A DNA stretch of 44,171 nt, taken from NCBI GenBank assembly GCA_028864885.1, contig JAGWLR010000022.1, positions 1-44,171 on the forward strand, given 5' to 3'. A model generated the notes under the pieces. That model saw nothing but the letters and a program-made list of their open reading frames with translations. It was not told where the DNA came from and did not search any database. This document shows, piece after piece, positions 1-11,669 of this stretch (its first letter is position 1; every line of letters starts with the position of its first letter). The DNA comes from Burkholderiales bacterium (GTDB taxonomy: Bacteria > Pseudomonadota > Gammaproteobacteria > Burkholderiales > Burkholderiaceae_C). The position numbers and the translations under genes were made by a program.

Positions 1-1470
<1,470 letters not shown>

Positions 1471-1473
1471 TTC

Positions 1474-2322
1474 ATGTCTGGTGATTCAAGGGGTGGGGAG
1501 GCAATCTCCACCTCCCAAGCAGGGGCGATCCGACGGATCGCCCTTGGTGTTTCTTACCGGGGGACGGCCTACAAGGGTTGGCAGAGCCAGCCCAATGGCG
1601 GAACGGTTCAGGACGCGCTGGAGGCGGCCTTGACGAAATTCGCGGTGCGGCCGATCAAAGTGATGTGCGCCGGTCGCACGGATGCCGGGGTGCATGGGCT
1701 CAACCAGGTCGTCCACTTGGATACCGACATCCACCGCGAGCCGTTTTCCTGGGTGCGTGGGGCCAATGCCTTCTTACCGTCTGACATTTCGGTGCAATGG
1801 GCCCAAGAGGTTGGCCCAGCTTTCCACGCCCGCAACAGCGCACGGGGGCGCCGGTATGCCTATGTCTTGCTTGAATCGCCCGTCCGTCCGGCACTCGAAG
1901 CGGGGCTGGTGGGGTGGGTGTTCCGCCCGCTCGACCTGGAGGCCATGCGACTGGCAGCTCAACACCTGATTGGCGAGCACGATTTCAGTTCATTTCGTTC
2001 GTCCCAGTGTCAATCGCCGACTCCCATCAAGACCCTGCGTCAGATCGAGATCACGAAGGCGGGGGCTTACTGGCGGTTTGACTTTGAGGGCAACGCTTTT
2101 TTGCATCACATGATTCGCAACATCATGGGGTGTTTGATCGCTGTTGGGGCAGGCGGGCAGGATCCGGCATGGATGCAAGTGGTTTTGGCGGCTCGCAACC
2201 GTGACGCAGCTGCGCCTACTTTTTCCCCTGACGGTTTGTTTTTCCTCGGCCCTCGTTACGATCCGGAATGGGGTTTACCTACTGATGTGCCGGGAATGTC
2301 TTGGTTACCCGGGAATTCTTGA
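1474..2322 (+). CDS. truA: tRNA pseudouridine(38-40) synthase TruA
   Basis: This enzyme converts uridines 38-40 in the anticodon stem-loop of many tRNAs to pseudouridine. The protein has 282 residues, slightly longer than the family norm because of a polar N-terminal extension of about 18 residues. The catalytic aspartate is Asp70 in GRTDAGVHG, and the conserved FLHHMIRNIMG stretch lies near residue 210. The ATG is only 3 nt after the fimV stop, which suggests co-transcription or translational coupling; no strong ribosome site is visible. Together with fimV upstream and trpF downstream it forms a standard beta-proteobacterial block. The assignment is secure; the exact start is less so because the extension is not conserved. 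Confidence 0.96.
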   Translation: MSGDSRGGEAISTSQAGAIRRIALGVSYRGTAYKGWQSQPNGGTVQDALEAALTKFAVRPIKVMCAGRTDAGVHGLNQVVHLDTDIHREPFSWVRGANAFLPSDISVQWAQEVGPAFHARNSARGRRYAYVLLESPVRPALEAGLVGWVFRPLDLEAMRLAAQHLIGEHDFSSFRSSQCQSPTPIKTLRQIEITKAGAYWRFDFEGNAFLHHMIRNIMGCLIAVGAGGQDPAWMQVVLAARNRDAAAPTFSPDGLFFLGPRYDPEWGLPTDVPGMSWLPGNS

Positions 2323-2355
2323 GACAATAGCGCTTGGCCCACTCAACGATCGCGC

Positions 2356-3036
2356 ATGTCTTTGCCAGCTGACCACCGAACTCGCATCAAAATTTGCGGG
2401 CTGACCCGCGAGATGGATGTGGTGGAGGCCGTCAATGCTGGGGCCGATGCTGTGGGTTTTGTGCTTTATGAAAAAAGCCCCAGGTTTGTCGACGTGGCAA
2501 GAGCTAGCGAATTGGCCAGGCTGCTGCCGCCCTTCGTGACGCCCGTCCTGCTGTTCGTGAACGCCAGCGACAACTTATTGCAGCAAGCCAAAGAGTGGGT
2601 GCCAAACGCACTCTGGCAGTTCCATGGTGATGAGCAACCGTCCGACTGCGAACGAGCCCTGCGTCCGTATATCCGGGCGGCGCGCATGGCTCCCGGTTTC
2701 AATTTGTTAGACTTCGCTTGTTCCTACTCTTCTGCCCAGGCCATTCTGGTCGATGCCCATGTCGATGGCTACGGAGGAGGGGGGCAGGTTTTTGATTGGT
2801 CCATGCTGCCACCCAACCTGGCGCGTCCGATTGTGTTGTCAGGAGGACTTCATCCTGGCAATGTGATCCAAGGCATCAAACAGGTGCGGCCGTGGGCTGT
2901 GGATGTGAGCTCTGGCGTCGAGTCAGCCAAAGGCATCAAGGATGCCCAGTTGATGCGCCAGTTCTGTCAGGCCGTGCGGGCGGCCGATCGGCAGTGTGCC
3001 GAGCAGGTGCAATCAGCGGCTGGCGCTGGTGCTTGA
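2356..3036 (+). CDS. trpF: Phosphoribosylanthranilate isomerase
   Basis: TrpF carries out the Amadori rearrangement of N-(5'-phosphoribosyl)anthranilate to CdRP, the third step of tryptophan synthesis from chorismate. It is a single (beta/alpha)8 barrel of 226 residues, with a C-terminal tail of about 15 residues beyond the usual end. The catalytic pair is visible: Cys14 in RIKICGLT and Asp133 in LVDAHVDG. The phosphate-binding segment VLSGGLHPGNV also matches. The gene stands free of trpC and is followed after about 30 nt by trpB and trpA, the common arrangement in this order. No leader peptide or attenuator was found upstream. Confidence 0.96.
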   Translation: MSLPADHRTRIKICGLTREMDVVEAVNAGADAVGFVLYEKSPRFVDVARASELARLLPPFVTPVLLFVNASDNLLQQAKEWVPNALWQFHGDEQPSDCERALRPYIRAARMAPGFNLLDFACSYSSAQAILVDAHVDGYGGGGQVFDWSMLPPNLARPIVLSGGLHPGNVIQGIKQVRPWAVDVSSGVESAKGIKDAQLMRQFCQAVRAADRQCAEQVQSAAGAGA

Positions 3037-3066
3037 GTCCCGTGTGGTTTGTTCAATGAGATTTTC

Positions 3067-4308
3067 ATGCTGAATTACCAACAGCCCGATGCCCGAGGTC
3101 ACTTTGGACCCTATGGCGGCACTTTTGTGTCAGAAACCCTGATCCAGGCGCTGGATCAACTCAAGGATGCTTACGAGCACTACCGTCACGATCCGGAGTT
3201 CCTGGCCGAATTCCGCAAGGAGTTGGCGCATTTCGTGGGTCGCCCCAGCCCGATTTATCACGCCGAGCGCCTCAGCCGCGAGGTGGGCGGCGCGCAAATT
3301 CATTTCAAGCGCGAAGACCTTAATCACACGGGGGCGCACAAGGTCAACAACACGATTGGTCAGGCCTTGCTGGCCAAGCGCATGGGCAAGCCCCGTGTGA
3401 TCGCCGAGACCGGCGCCGGGCAACACGGCGTGGCCACTGCCACCATCTGCGCCCGTTACGGCATGGAATGTGTGGTGTACATGGGGTCTGAAGACGTCAA
3501 GCGTCAGTCGCCCAATGTGTACCGCATGCACTTGCTCGGCGCCAAAGTGGTGCCGGTCGAGTCCGGATCCAAGACCCTGAAAGATGCGCTCAACGAGGCC
3601 ATGCGTGACTGGGTCACCAACGTTGAAAATACCTTCTACATCATTGGTACGGTGGCTGGCCCTCACCCCTATCCCGCGATGGTGCGTGACTTCCAGAGCG
3701 TGATTGGCGAAGAATGCCTCAAGCAGATGCCGGATTCGATCGGGCGTCAACCTGATGCCGTGGTCGCCTGTGTGGGCGGCGGCTCGAACGCCATGGGGAT
3801 TTTTTACCCCTACATTCCGTACGAAGACGTCAAGTTGATTGGCGTGGAGGCGGCAGGCGAAGGCTACGAAAGCGGCAAGCATTCGATGTCGCTGCAAAAG
3901 GGTGTGCCAGGCGTGCTGCATGGCAACCGTACCTATTTGCTGCAAGACGAAAACGGCCAGATCACCGAAACCCACTCTGTGTCGGCTGGTTTGGATTACC
4001 CTGGCGTGGGCCCCGAACATGCCTACTTGAAGGACATCGGTCGCGCCGAGTATGTCGGCATCACCGACAAGGAAGCGCTGGAGGCATTTCATCGGCTGTG
4101 TCGTACCGAGGGCATCATCCCGGCTTTGGAGTCGTCGCACGCGGTGGCCTACGCCATGAAGCTGGCCGCCACGATGCGCCCTGATCAGCATGTGCTGGTG
4201 AATCTGTCTGGCCGTGGTGACAAGGACATCGGCACCGTGGCTGATCTGACAGGCGCGGAGTTTTACTGCCGTCCGTCGTGCCGCGGTCTGTCGGTGAAGG
4301 GGGCTTGA
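3067..4308 (+). CDS. trpB: Tryptophan synthase beta chain
   Basis: TrpB condenses indole with L-serine to L-tryptophan using PLP, in an alpha2-beta2 complex with TrpA. The chosen ATG at 3067 gives 413 residues starting [18 protein letters not shown], typical of the family. An in-frame TTG at 3049 would add six residues and is less likely. The PLP-binding lysine is Lys92 in [10 protein letters not shown], the phosphate-binding loop [10 protein letters not shown] is present, and [10 protein letters not shown] lines the active site. The stop is 2 nt before the trpA start, so the two subunits are translated as a pair. Confidence 0.97.
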   Translation: MLNYQQPDARGHFGPYGGTFVSETLIQALDQLKDAYEHYRHDPEFLAEFRKELAHFVGRPSPIYHAERLSREVGGAQIHFKREDLNHTGAHKVNNTIGQALLAKRMGKPRVIAETGAGQHGVATATICARYGMECVVYMGSEDVKRQSPNVYRMHLLGAKVVPVESGSKTLKDALNEAMRDWVTNVENTFYIIGTVAGPHPYPAMVRDFQSVIGEECLKQMPDSIGRQPDAVVACVGGGSNAMGIFYPYIPYEDVKLIGVEAAGEGYESGKHSMSLQKGVPGVLHGNRTYLLQDENGQITETHSVSAGLDYPGVGPEHAYLKDIGRAEYVGITDKEALEAFHRLCRTEGIIPALESSHAVAYAMKLAATMRPDQHVLVNLSGRGDKDIGTVADLTGAEFYCRPSCRGLSVKGA

Positions 4309-4310
4309 GC

Positions 4311-5135
4311 ATGAACAATCGCATCGACGTGGTGTTCGGCAAGCTCAAAGAGCAGGGCCACAAGGCATTGATTCCATTCATCACTTGTGGAGATCCCTTC
4401 CCCGAACTGACGCCTGAACTGATGTGGGCCATGGCCGAGGCCGGTGCAGATGTCATCGAGCTGGGCGTGCCGTTCTCTGACCCGATGGCCGATGGCCCGG
4501 TGATCCAGCGTGCTGCTGAGCGGGCTCTCGCCAAGGGCATCTCTCTCGTGCACGTGCTGGATGACGTCAAGCGTTTCCGTACACGCAATTCGGACACTCC
4601 CGTCGTGTTGATGGGCTATGCCAACCCCATTGAGTGCTACGACTTGCATCATGGTGCCGGTAGTTTCGTGCGTGATGCGAAAGCGGCGGGGGTCGATGGT
4701 GTGCTCGTGGTGGACTATCCGCCCGAGGAATGTCAGGAATTTGCGGTCCGCTTGAAGGCCGCCGATCTGGCCCCGATTTTCCTGTTGGCCCCGACGTCGA
4801 CTGAAAAGCGCATGGCGGAAGTCGGCAAGATTGCTGCTGGATATGTGTACTACGTCTCGCTCAAAGGCGTGACGGGCGCTGGGCATTTGGACACATCGGC
4901 TGTGGCTGATATGGTGCCGCGCATCAAAGCCCACGTGAACACCCCTGTGGGTGTCGGCTTTGGCATCCGTGATGCTGAAACGGCCAAGGCCGTGGCGTCG
5001 GTGTCAGATGCTGTGGTGATTGGATCTCGCATTGTTCAGTTGCTTGAAACTCAGACCCCGGATACCGTTGTGGCTGCCGCCCGCGGGTTCATCGCTGAAA
5101 TTCGTGCTGCACTGGATACCTTGAAAGGAGCCTGA
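4311..5135 (+). CDS. trpA: Tryptophan synthase alpha chain
   Basis: TrpA cleaves indole-3-glycerol phosphate to indole and glyceraldehyde 3-phosphate, passing indole through a tunnel to TrpB. The ATG at 4311 gives 274 residues, the family length; the open frame begins earlier (4278) inside trpB but there is no reason to start there. The catalytic residues fall where expected, Glu50 in [10 protein letters not shown] and Asp61 in MADGPVIQ. A purine-rich GAAGGGGG lies about 10 nt upstream of the start, within the end of trpB. accD follows after 2 nt, consistent with one transcript. Confidence 0.97.
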   Translation: MNNRIDVVFGKLKEQGHKALIPFITCGDPFPELTPELMWAMAEAGADVIELGVPFSDPMADGPVIQRAAERALAKGISLVHVLDDVKRFRTRNSDTPVVLMGYANPIECYDLHHGAGSFVRDAKAAGVDGVLVVDYPPEECQEFAVRLKAADLAPIFLLAPTSTEKRMAEVGKIAAGYVYYVSLKGVTGAGHLDTSAVADMVPRIKAHVNTPVGVGFGIRDAETAKAVASVSDAVVIGSRIVQLLETQTPDTVVAAARGFIAEIRAALDTLKGA

Positions 5136-5137
5136 CG

Positions 5138-6013
5138 ATGAGTTGGCTTGAAAAACTGCTCCCCCCAAAAATTCAGCCGACCGACCCGGCTGAGCGCCGT
5201 TCGGTGCCGGAGGGACTGTGGGTCAAATGCCCCTCCTGCGAAACGGTTCTGTACAAAAACGATCTGGAAGCCAACCTGAATGTGTGCCCAAAATGTGCGC
5301 ACCATCATCGCATTGGCGCGCGAGCCCGTCTCGATGCGTTTCTGGATGCAGAAGGCCGCTTTGAAATTGGGCAGGAGGTCCTGCCGGTCGATGCGCTGAA
5401 GTTCAAGGACAACAAGAAGTACACCGATCGCCTGAAGCAAGGCATGGAAGCCACCGGTGAAACCGATGCGCTGGTTGTCCTGGGCGGATCAGTTCACAGC
5501 GTGCCCGTGGTCGCTGCGTGTTTTGAATTCGATTTCATGGGTGGATCCATGGGTTCGGTGGTGGGCGAGCGCTTTGTGCGTGGCGTTGAGGCTGCCGTTG
5601 ACCAGAAGATGCCCTTTGTGTCCTTCACTGCCACGGGTGGGGCTCGCATGCAGGAGGGCCTGATGAGCCTGATGCAGATGGCCAAGACCAATGCGGCCTT
5701 GACCCGTCTGGCGCGCGCCAAATTGCCCTACATCAGCGTGCTGTCTGATCCCACCATGGGCGGTGTGTCGGCGTCCTTTGCGTTCGTGGGGGATGTGGTC
5801 ATTGCAGAACCCCGCGCCCTGATCGGGTTTGCCGGTCCGCGCGTGATTGAAAACACCGTGCGTGAGAAACTGCCAGAAGGTTTCCAGCGTGCCGAGTTTT
5901 TGCTGCAGAAGGGCGCCATCGACATGATCGTCGACCGTCGTGAACTGCGTTTGACGATTGCACGTCAACTGGCCGTGCTGTTGCGTCAACCCGCCGACGC
6001 TGTGGCTGTCTGA
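5138..6013 (+). CDS. accD: Acetyl-CoA carboxylase carboxyltransferase beta subunit
   Basis: AccD pairs with AccA to transfer the carboxyl group from biotin to acetyl-CoA, making malonyl-CoA for fatty acid synthesis. The 291-residue protein has the N-terminal four-cysteine zinc ribbon (Cys31, Cys34, Cys50, Cys53) and the crotonase-like core with [12 protein letters not shown] and the oxyanion-hole glycines around [16 protein letters not shown] sits 8 nt before the ATG. The gene closes the trpF-trpB-trpA-accD unit, being followed by a strong hairpin terminator. Confidence 0.97.
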   Translation: MSWLEKLLPPKIQPTDPAERRSVPEGLWVKCPSCETVLYKNDLEANLNVCPKCAHHHRIGARARLDAFLDAEGRFEIGQEVLPVDALKFKDNKKYTDRLKQGMEATGETDALVVLGGSVHSVPVVAACFEFDFMGGSMGSVVGERFVRGVEAAVDQKMPFVSFTATGGARMQEGLMSLMQMAKTNAALTRLARAKLPYISVLSDPTMGGVSASFAFVGDVVIAEPRALIGFAGPRVIENTVREKLPEGFQRAEFLLQKGAIDMIVDRRELRLTIARQLAVLLRQPADAVAV

Positions 6014-6035
6014 TCCCGTTTGCTTTGCCATTGAG

Positions 6036-6064
6036 CGGGCTGCCTCGACGCAGCCCGTTTTGTT
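6036..6064 (+). terminator. Rho-independent terminator after accD
   Basis: A perfect 8-bp stem (CGGGCTGC at 6036-6043 with GCAGCCCG at 6050-6057), a 6-nt loop and TTTTGTTT follow the accD stop by about 22 nt. It separates the trp-accD unit from folC. Confidence 0.9.
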
Positions 6065-6091
6065 TCCAGCTTCTTGATTGACCATCTCGCC

Positions 6092-7450
6092 ATGTCCTCT
6101 TCTTTGACCGACCGCGCCGCCTTGGTTGACTGGTTGACGCGCTGCGAAAAGCTGCATCCCGTCGGGATTGATCTGGGGCTGGATCGGGTGTCTCAAGTCT
6201 GGCGCAACATGGGGGTGATGCTGGGAACCCCGCTTGGGTCGGATCCCGCCGAGGGCGCACCGGTGGTCTTCACGGTGGCGGGAACCAATGGCAAAGGATC
6301 GACTTGCGCCATGCTCGAGCGCATCCTGCTCGATGCCGGCTTCAAGACTGGTGTCTATGGCTCGCCCCACCTGGTTCATTTCGAAGAGCGTTGCCGCATC
6401 ATGGGCGCACCTGTGCGGGCGCAGGACCTCGTGCCCCACTTTGAGAAGGTCGAACAAGCCAGAGGAGGTGTCGGACTCACTTATTTTGAGTTCACGACCT
6501 TGGCCATTTTGAGCTTGTTGGCTGCCTCGCATCTGGATGCCGTCATCCTGGAGGTGGGGCTTGGCGGCCGATTGGACGCCGTCAACATCATCGACACCGA
6601 CTGCGCGGTCATCACCAGCATCGATCTGGATCACATGGAGTACCTGGGGCCAGATCGAGAGTCGATCGGCCGCGAGAAGGCGGGCATCATGCGCGCTGGT
6701 CGTCCTGCTGTGGTGTCGGATCCTCAGCCGCCTGCATCCATTGCAGCGCACGCGGATGCGATTGGTGCCGATCTTTGGCTGTTTGGGCGTGATCACAACT
6801 ACGCGGGCGATCGCCAGCAATGGTCTTGGGGTGGACGCAGCAAACGGTTCAACGGCATGGCCTACCCGTCTTTGAGAGGGGCCAATCAGTTGCTCAATGC
6901 ATCTGGGGTCTTGGCGGCTTTGGAGTCGGTTCGGAATCGCCTGCCCGTGCCCGCTCAGTCTATTCGAACCGGGTTGGCCACGGTCGAGTTGCCTGGTCGG
7001 TTCCAGATCATTCCTGGGCAACCCACGCTCATCCTGGATGTGGCGCACAACCCCCATGCGGCGGCCACGTTGGCCGTCAATCTGGATCAGATGGGCTACT
7101 TCCCGCGGACCTTTGCCGTGTGGGGCGCGATGGCTGACAAGGATGCTGCAGGCATGGTCAGCAAGCTACTGCCCTTGGTGGACGGTTGGTTTTGCTGCGA
7201 CTTGCCGACGCCGCGTGCGGCCCAAGCCGCCGAGTTGGCCCGCACCATTGACGCGGTCAAAGCAGCGTCTGGCGGGATGACTCTGCCCGAATCAACGGTG
7301 TCACAACATCCTGATCCGATGTCGGCGTTGAAGGCCGCCCTCGCGACGGCGAGCCCGGAAGATAGAATCTTGGTCTTTGGGTCGTTTTTCACAGTGGGCG
7401 GGGTGCTCAGCGAGGGCTTGCCCAAGTTGAACGCACCGCATTTGAAGTAA
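6092..7450 (+). CDS. folC: Bifunctional folylpolyglutamate/dihydrofolate synthase
   Basis: FolC adds glutamate to dihydropteroate and then to reduced folates, using ATP, to make and retain folate cofactors. The ATG at 6092 gives 452 residues; a TTG at 6074 would add six. The nucleotide-binding loop TVAGTNGKGST is at about residues 61-71 and the Mur-ligase-type middle domain is recognisable (YFEFTTLAIL, EVGLGGRLDAVN). The C-terminal domain begins near PGRFQIIPGQPTLILDVAHNP, which carries the family's aspartate and histidine. The gene opens a new transcription unit after the accD terminator and is followed by the SPOR gene 27 nt later. Confidence 0.96.
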   Translation: MSSSLTDRAALVDWLTRCEKLHPVGIDLGLDRVSQVWRNMGVMLGTPLGSDPAEGAPVVFTVAGTNGKGSTCAMLERILLDAGFKTGVYGSPHLVHFEERCRIMGAPVRAQDLVPHFEKVEQARGGVGLTYFEFTTLAILSLLAASHLDAVILEVGLGGRLDAVNIIDTDCAVITSIDLDHMEYLGPDRESIGREKAGIMRAGRPAVVSDPQPPASIAAHADAIGADLWLFGRDHNYAGDRQQWSWGGRSKRFNGMAYPSLRGANQLLNASGVLAALESVRNRLPVPAQSIRTGLATVELPGRFQIIPGQPTLILDVAHNPHAAATLAVNLDQMGYFPRTFAVWGAMADKDAAGMVSKLLPLVDGWFCCDLPTPRAAQAAELARTIDAVKAASGGMTLPESTVSQHPDPMSALKAALATASPEDRILVFGSFFTVGGVLSEGLPKLNAPHLK

Positions 7451-7477
7451 TCCGCCTACCCAGCCTGCAATCAGAGC

Positions 7478-8266
7478 ATGTCTCAGCCTTCATTTTTCAA
7501 GCGACTGTTCCAGGGCGGATCCAGCCAGCGACCTGGCGCTGAACCGGTGTCTGTTTCCCAGGCCGATGTGGAGGCGATTCGAATTCGGGCGCGCCGTCGG
7601 CTCATTGGCATGGCCGTGCTCGTGGGCGCAGGTGTGATCGGCTTTCCCTGGTTGTTCGAGACCAAGCCTCGACCCATGGCCTCGGACATCGAAGTGGTCC
7701 AGCAAGGGGCTTCTTCGCCCACGGCTGCCTTGACCCGACCTGGGGTGCAAGCCCAAGTCAAATCCGTGAGCGCGCCCAAGCCCGACGCTGCGGAGTCGAA
7801 GGAAGAGTTCGTCAAAGATGCACCCAAAGCTGCTTCTGAGGCCGACAAGCGGCCGGTCAGCCGTGTCGCCTCTGCCAAGCCTGACGAGCCCAAAGACAAG
7901 CCCGCAGACAAGAAGGTGGATAAGGATAAGGACGCCAAGCCGACAACCAAGCCTGTTGTGACGAAAGCCGTCCCGGCTCCTGCGAACAAGCCACAGGCCA
8001 CGGCACCTGACAAGGACAAAGCGGCCAGCGCAGCGGCCGACCGCTATGTGGTGCAGATTGGGGCCTACACGGACGTACCCTCCGCGCACGAGGTGCGGAT
8101 GAAGGCAGAGAAGGCCGGATTGAAAACCTACACCCAGGTGATCGGTGCCGATGCCAGCAAGAAGATTCGCGTGCGTGTGGGGCCATTTGAGGACAAGGCC
8201 GCAGCCGAAAAAGCCATGATGACCCTGCGCAAGGCGGGCTTGCCTGGCGCGCTGTTGACCTTGTGA
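7478..8266 (+). CDS. SPOR-domain membrane protein (DedD-like)
   Basis: The protein has 262 residues: a cytoplasmic N-terminus, one membrane segment at about residues 42-60 (IGMAVLVGAGVIGFPWLF), a lysine/proline/alanine-rich periplasmic linker, and a C-terminal SPOR domain at about residues 187-262 (RYVVQIGAYTDVPSAHEV onward). SPOR domains bind glycan strands stripped of stem peptides at the division septum, so this is probably a divisome-associated protein. The position between folC and cvpA-purF matches dedD of E. coli, but the linker is not conserved enough to call dedD orthology from sequence alone. Confidence 0.88.
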   Translation: MSQPSFFKRLFQGGSSQRPGAEPVSVSQADVEAIRIRARRRLIGMAVLVGAGVIGFPWLFETKPRPMASDIEVVQQGASSPTAALTRPGVQAQVKSVSAPKPDAAESKEEFVKDAPKAASEADKRPVSRVASAKPDEPKDKPADKKVDKDKDAKPTTKPVVTKAVPAPANKPQATAPDKDKAASAAADRYVVQIGAYTDVPSAHEVRMKAEKAGLKTYTQVIGADASKKIRVRVGPFEDKAAAEKAMMTLRKAGLPGALLTL

Positions 8267-8281
8267 GCGGCGTGACCGAGC

Positions 8282-8806
8282 ATGCCTGTGTCTGATGTTG
8301 GGACGAACGCCTGGACCCTGATCGACCTGGTGGTCGGATTGGGCTTGTTGTTGTCCATGGTGGTGGGCCTTTGGCGGGGGTTGGTGGTCGAGGTCATGTC
8401 CTTGTTGGCGTGGCTCGTGGCGTACTTTTTGTGTCAGTGGTGGGGTGCAGACATGGCGACGCACATTCCCGTCGGACAGCCGGGGTCGTCCGTCAACCAG
8501 GCCGCCGGGATGCTGGTCGTGTTCGTCTTGGCCTGGATCGGTTGGGCGCTGGTCGCCTGGGCGGCGGGAAAGGTGATCCGTGCCTCTGCCTTGAGTGCGG
8601 CGGATCGGGCCATGGGCGCCGCTTTTGGATTGTTGCGCGGGGTGGTGGTGGCGCTGGTGGCCTGCACCCTGGTCAACTTGACGCCTTTGGCGAAGTGGGA
8701 TCTGTGGCAGTCGTCACGCTCTGTCGCCTGGCTGAACGTATTGTTGAAGGGGGTAACCCCTTTATTGCCCGAGCAAGTGGTCAAATTCTTGCCCGAGCAG
8801 TCCTGA
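8282..8806 (+). CDS. cvpA: CvpA family membrane protein
   Basis: CvpA is a small inner-membrane protein named from colicin V production; its molecular role is not settled. The 174 residues contain four predicted membrane segments (about 14-32, 33-50, 70-92 and 110-130) and the family opening DLVVGLGLLLSMVVGLWRG. It lies 15 nt after the SPOR gene and 34 nt before purF, the arrangement also seen in E. coli (dedD-cvpA-purF). Confidence 0.92.
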   Translation: MPVSDVGTNAWTLIDLVVGLGLLLSMVVGLWRGLVVEVMSLLAWLVAYFLCQWWGADMATHIPVGQPGSSVNQAAGMLVVFVLAWIGWALVAWAAGKVIRASALSAADRAMGAAFGLLRGVVVALVACTLVNLTPLAKWDLWQSSRSVAWLNVLLKGVTPLLPEQVVKFLPEQS

Positions 8807-8840
8807 TCAGTTTTTGAGCATTGTTTTGAAGAGGTGAACC

Positions 8841-10367
8841 ATGTGCGGCATCGTCGGAGTGATTTCCAAGACGCCTGTCAACCAACTGATCTATGACGCG
8901 CTGTTGCTGCTGCAACACCGTGGTCAAGATGCAGCCGGCATCGTGACGGCCGGCCCCGACGCGCATGGACGCAAGTTCTTCATGCACAAGGCGCGTGGGA
9001 TGGTGAAGGACGTTTTCCGGACCCGCAACATGCGAGCCTTGCCCGGCACCGTGGGCTTGGGCCAGGTACGGTATCCCACTGCCGGCAATGCCTTCAATGA
9101 AGAAGAGGCACAGCCTTTCTACGTCAATGCTCCTTTTGGTCTGGTGCTCGTGCATAACGGCAACCTGACCAATGCGCATTTGCTGCGCAAGGAGTTGTTC
9201 GACATCGATCGTCGCCACCTCAATACCGACAGCGACACCGAGGTGCTGCTCAACGTGTTTGCGCACGAACTGGAGCTGGCAGGGCGTGAGTTGCCTCTGA
9301 CGCCGGCTGCGGTGTTCAGCGCCGTGCGCGCTGTCAACAAGCGCATCAAGGGCTCTTACGCTGTGGTCTGCCTCATCGCAGGTTATGGCATGGTCTGCTT
9401 CCGCGATCCCTTCGGTATTCGCCCCCTTTGCTACGGTGAAGCCGATCTGCCGGAAGGCCGCGAAGTGATGGTGGCGAGCGAATCGGTCGCCCTGGAGGGG
9501 ACCAGCCATCGTTTCGTTCGCGACGTGAAGCCCGGTGAGGCGTTGTTCATCGACCTCGACGGCGTAGTGCACGCCGAGATGTGCGCCGATCATGCTGTGC
9601 TCAATCCGTGCATGTTTGAGTACGTCTACCTGGCTCGACCCGACTCCGTTATCGATGGTGTCTCGGTTTACCAGGCACGTCTGGAGATGGGCGAAACGCT
9701 GGCGCAGCGTGTCATTTCGACCATGCCGCCATCCGAGATTGACGTGGTCATTCCGATTCCGGAGTCCAGTCGTCCCTCCGCCATGCAGTTGGCGCAAAAG
9801 CTGGGCAAGCCCTATCGTGAAGGCTTCGTAAAAAACCGTTATGTGGGGCGCACCTTCATCATGCCGGGGCAGGGGGTCCGTAAGAAGTCGGTTCGTCAAA
9901 AGCTCAATGCCATCGGGCTCGAATTCAAGGGACGCAACGTGCTGTTGGTCGACGACTCGATCGTTCGGGGCACCACCTCGAAAGAAATCATTCAGATGGC
10001 ACGCGAGGCGGGCGCCAACAAGGTGTATCTGGCCTCCGCTGCGCCGCCTGTGAAGTTTCCCAATGTGTACGGGATCGACATGCCCACCAAGAGCGAATTG
10101 GTGGCCCATGGACGCACCCTTGAAGAAGTGCGTCAGATCATCGGTTGCGATGCTTTGATTTACCAAGACGTCGATGCCATGAAAAAAGTGGTCGGCAGAC
10201 TGAACCCCAATATCAAAGGGTTTGAGGCCTCTTGCTTTGATGGTGTCTACATCACGGGGGATGTCAGTGCTGATGATTTCGCTGCCATCGAATCCCAGCG
10301 TCTGACCCAAAAAGGTGAGGACGAGGCGGTCAATTCGCGCCTGGCTTTGCAGAACACGGCTGACTGA
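8841..10367 (+). CDS. purF: Amidophosphoribosyltransferase
   Basis: PurF makes 5-phosphoribosylamine from PRPP and glutamine, the committed step of purine synthesis. The protein has 508 residues. The N-terminal Ntn-glutaminase domain starts MCGIVGVI, with Cys2 as nucleophile after Met removal. The C-terminal phosphoribosyltransferase domain carries the PRPP loop [13 protein letters not shown] near residue 370. GAAGAGGTG upstream of the ATG is a good ribosome site. The C-terminal tail is that of the E. coli-type enzyme without an Fe-S cluster. Confidence 0.97.
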   Translation: MCGIVGVISKTPVNQLIYDALLLLQHRGQDAAGIVTAGPDAHGRKFFMHKARGMVKDVFRTRNMRALPGTVGLGQVRYPTAGNAFNEEEAQPFYVNAPFGLVLVHNGNLTNAHLLRKELFDIDRRHLNTDSDTEVLLNVFAHELELAGRELPLTPAAVFSAVRAVNKRIKGSYAVVCLIAGYGMVCFRDPFGIRPLCYGEADLPEGREVMVASESVALEGTSHRFVRDVKPGEALFIDLDGVVHAEMCADHAVLNPCMFEYVYLARPDSVIDGVSVYQARLEMGETLAQRVISTMPPSEIDVVIPIPESSRPSAMQLAQKLGKPYREGFVKNRYVGRTFIMPGQGVRKKSVRQKLNAIGLEFKGRNVLLVDDSIVRGTTSKEIIQMAREAGANKVYLASAAPPVKFPNVYGIDMPTKSELVAHGRTLEEVRQIIGCDALIYQDVDAMKKVVGRLNPNIKGFEASCFDGVYITGDVSADDFAAIESQRLTQKGEDEAVNSRLALQNTAD

Positions 10368-10382
10368 TGAGCGGAGGGCCCC

Positions 10383-11669
10383 ATGGCCTCACCTGATACC
10401 AAAAAGCGACTGCCCCGCAAGGATCTGCCAGCCGATGCCCACATCGAAACGCTGGCGGTGCGCGAGGGCTTGCCTCCTACCCAATGGGGCGAAAACTCTG
10501 AAGCCCTGTTCCTGACCAGCAGCTTCAACCACCCGGATGCGGCTACGGCCGCCGCCCGCTTCGCCAACGAAGAGGAAGCCTTCGTTTACTCGCGCTTCAC
10601 CAATCCGACCACGATGATGTTCGAGCGTCGTCTGGCCGCGCTGGAAGGCACAGAGGCGGCGATTGCCACATCGAGCGGCATGAGCGCTATTTTGTTGATG
10701 GTGATGGGCTTGCTCAAGTCGGGCGACCATGTGGTGTGCTCTCAAAGTGTGTTTGGGTCCACCATCACCTTGCTGGCCAATCAATTCGGCAAGTTCGGTG
10801 TCGAAACAACTTTTGTTTCGCAAACCGATGTTCAGCAATGGCGCGACGCCGTACGCTCCAACACGAAGCTGTTGTTTGCCGAAACGCCCAGCAACCCCAT
10901 GACCGAGGTGTGCGACATCGCCGCCCTGGCGGAGGTTGCACACGCCGCGGGTGCTTTGTTAGCGGTCGACAATTGTTTCTGTACGCCCGCCTTGCAAAAG
11001 CCAGTCGAGATGGGGGCAGACCTCATCGTGCACTCCGGCACCAAGTATCTCGACGGACAAGGGCGCGTTCTGGCGGGTGCGATCTGCGGGCCTGATGCCA
11101 TCATCAACGGGCCGCTGATGACCACCCTGCGTGGCGCTGGGATGACCTTGTCTCCTTTCAACGCCTGGGTGGTCCTGAAAGGCTTGGAGACTTTGTCGAT
11201 TCGCATGGCAGCGCAAAGTGCCAATACCTTGAAGCTTGCGCAATGGCTGGAGGCGCAGCCTCAGGTCGACAAGGTGTTCTACCCTGGCTTGCCCAGCCAT
11301 CCGCAACATGCTTTGGCGATGAAGCAGCAAAACGGCAGTGGCGGTGCCGTGGTGTCGTTCACCGTGAAGCCCGCCAATGGTCCCGTGACCGTGACAGGGC
11401 CCGCGACTTTGGAAGAAGCTGCCATGCGTCTGCGCCAGGCGGCGTTCCATGTGATCGATCAAACCCGTCTGTGCTCAATCACATCCAACCTGGGCGACAC
11501 CAAGACCCTGATCACTCACCCCTCCAGCACCTCCCACGGTCGCCTGTCGGAAGACCAACGGCTGGCTGCCGGCATCACGCAAGGCATGATCCGTGTGGCT
11601 GTGGGCCTGGAACACATTGACGACCTCACCGCCGACCTGGCGCGTGGCCTCGATACCTTGAACGCATGA
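10383..11669 (+). CDS. metZ: O-succinylhomoserine sulfhydrylase
   Basis: This PLP enzyme of the Cys/Met-metabolism family makes homocysteine directly from O-succinylhomoserine and sulfide. The 428-residue protein shows the family core: [20 protein letters not shown], the SSGMSA turn, [12 protein letters not shown], and the PLP lysine near residue 221 in [12 protein letters not shown]. The variant [15 protein letters not shown] and the location after purF favour MetZ over MetB or a lyase. It is 15 nt after purF and its stop overlaps the gltX start by 4 nt. Confidence 0.92.
   Translation: MASPDTKKRLPRKDLPADAHIETLAVREGLPPTQWGENSEALFLTSSFNHPDAATAAARFANEEEAFVYSRFTNPTTMMFERRLAALEGTEAAIATSSGMSAILLMVMGLLKSGDHVVCSQSVFGSTITLLANQFGKFGVETTFVSQTDVQQWRDAVRSNTKLLFAETPSNPMTEVCDIAALAEVAHAAGALLAVDNCFCTPALQKPVEMGADLIVHSGTKYLDGQGRVLAGAICGPDAIINGPLMTTLRGAGMTLSPFNAWVVLKGLETLSIRMAAQSANTLKLAQWLEAQPQVDKVFYPGLPSHPQHALAMKQQNGSGGAVVSFTVKPANGPVTVTGPATLEEAAMRLRQAAFHVIDQTRLCSITSNLGDTKTLITHPSSTSHGRLSEDQRLAAGITQGMIRVAVGLEHIDDLTADLARGLDTLNA

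Noticed and set aside
3130-4191. Open frame of 353 codons on the minus strand
   Set aside because: It lies wholly antisense to trpB, has no family resemblance and arises from codon bias in a GC-rich gene.
5489-7057. Open frame of 522 codons on the minus strand
   Set aside because: It crosses antisense from accD into folC through a real terminator and has no recognisable domain.
8781-10310. Open frame of 509 codons on the minus strand
   Set aside because: It is the antisense shadow of purF.
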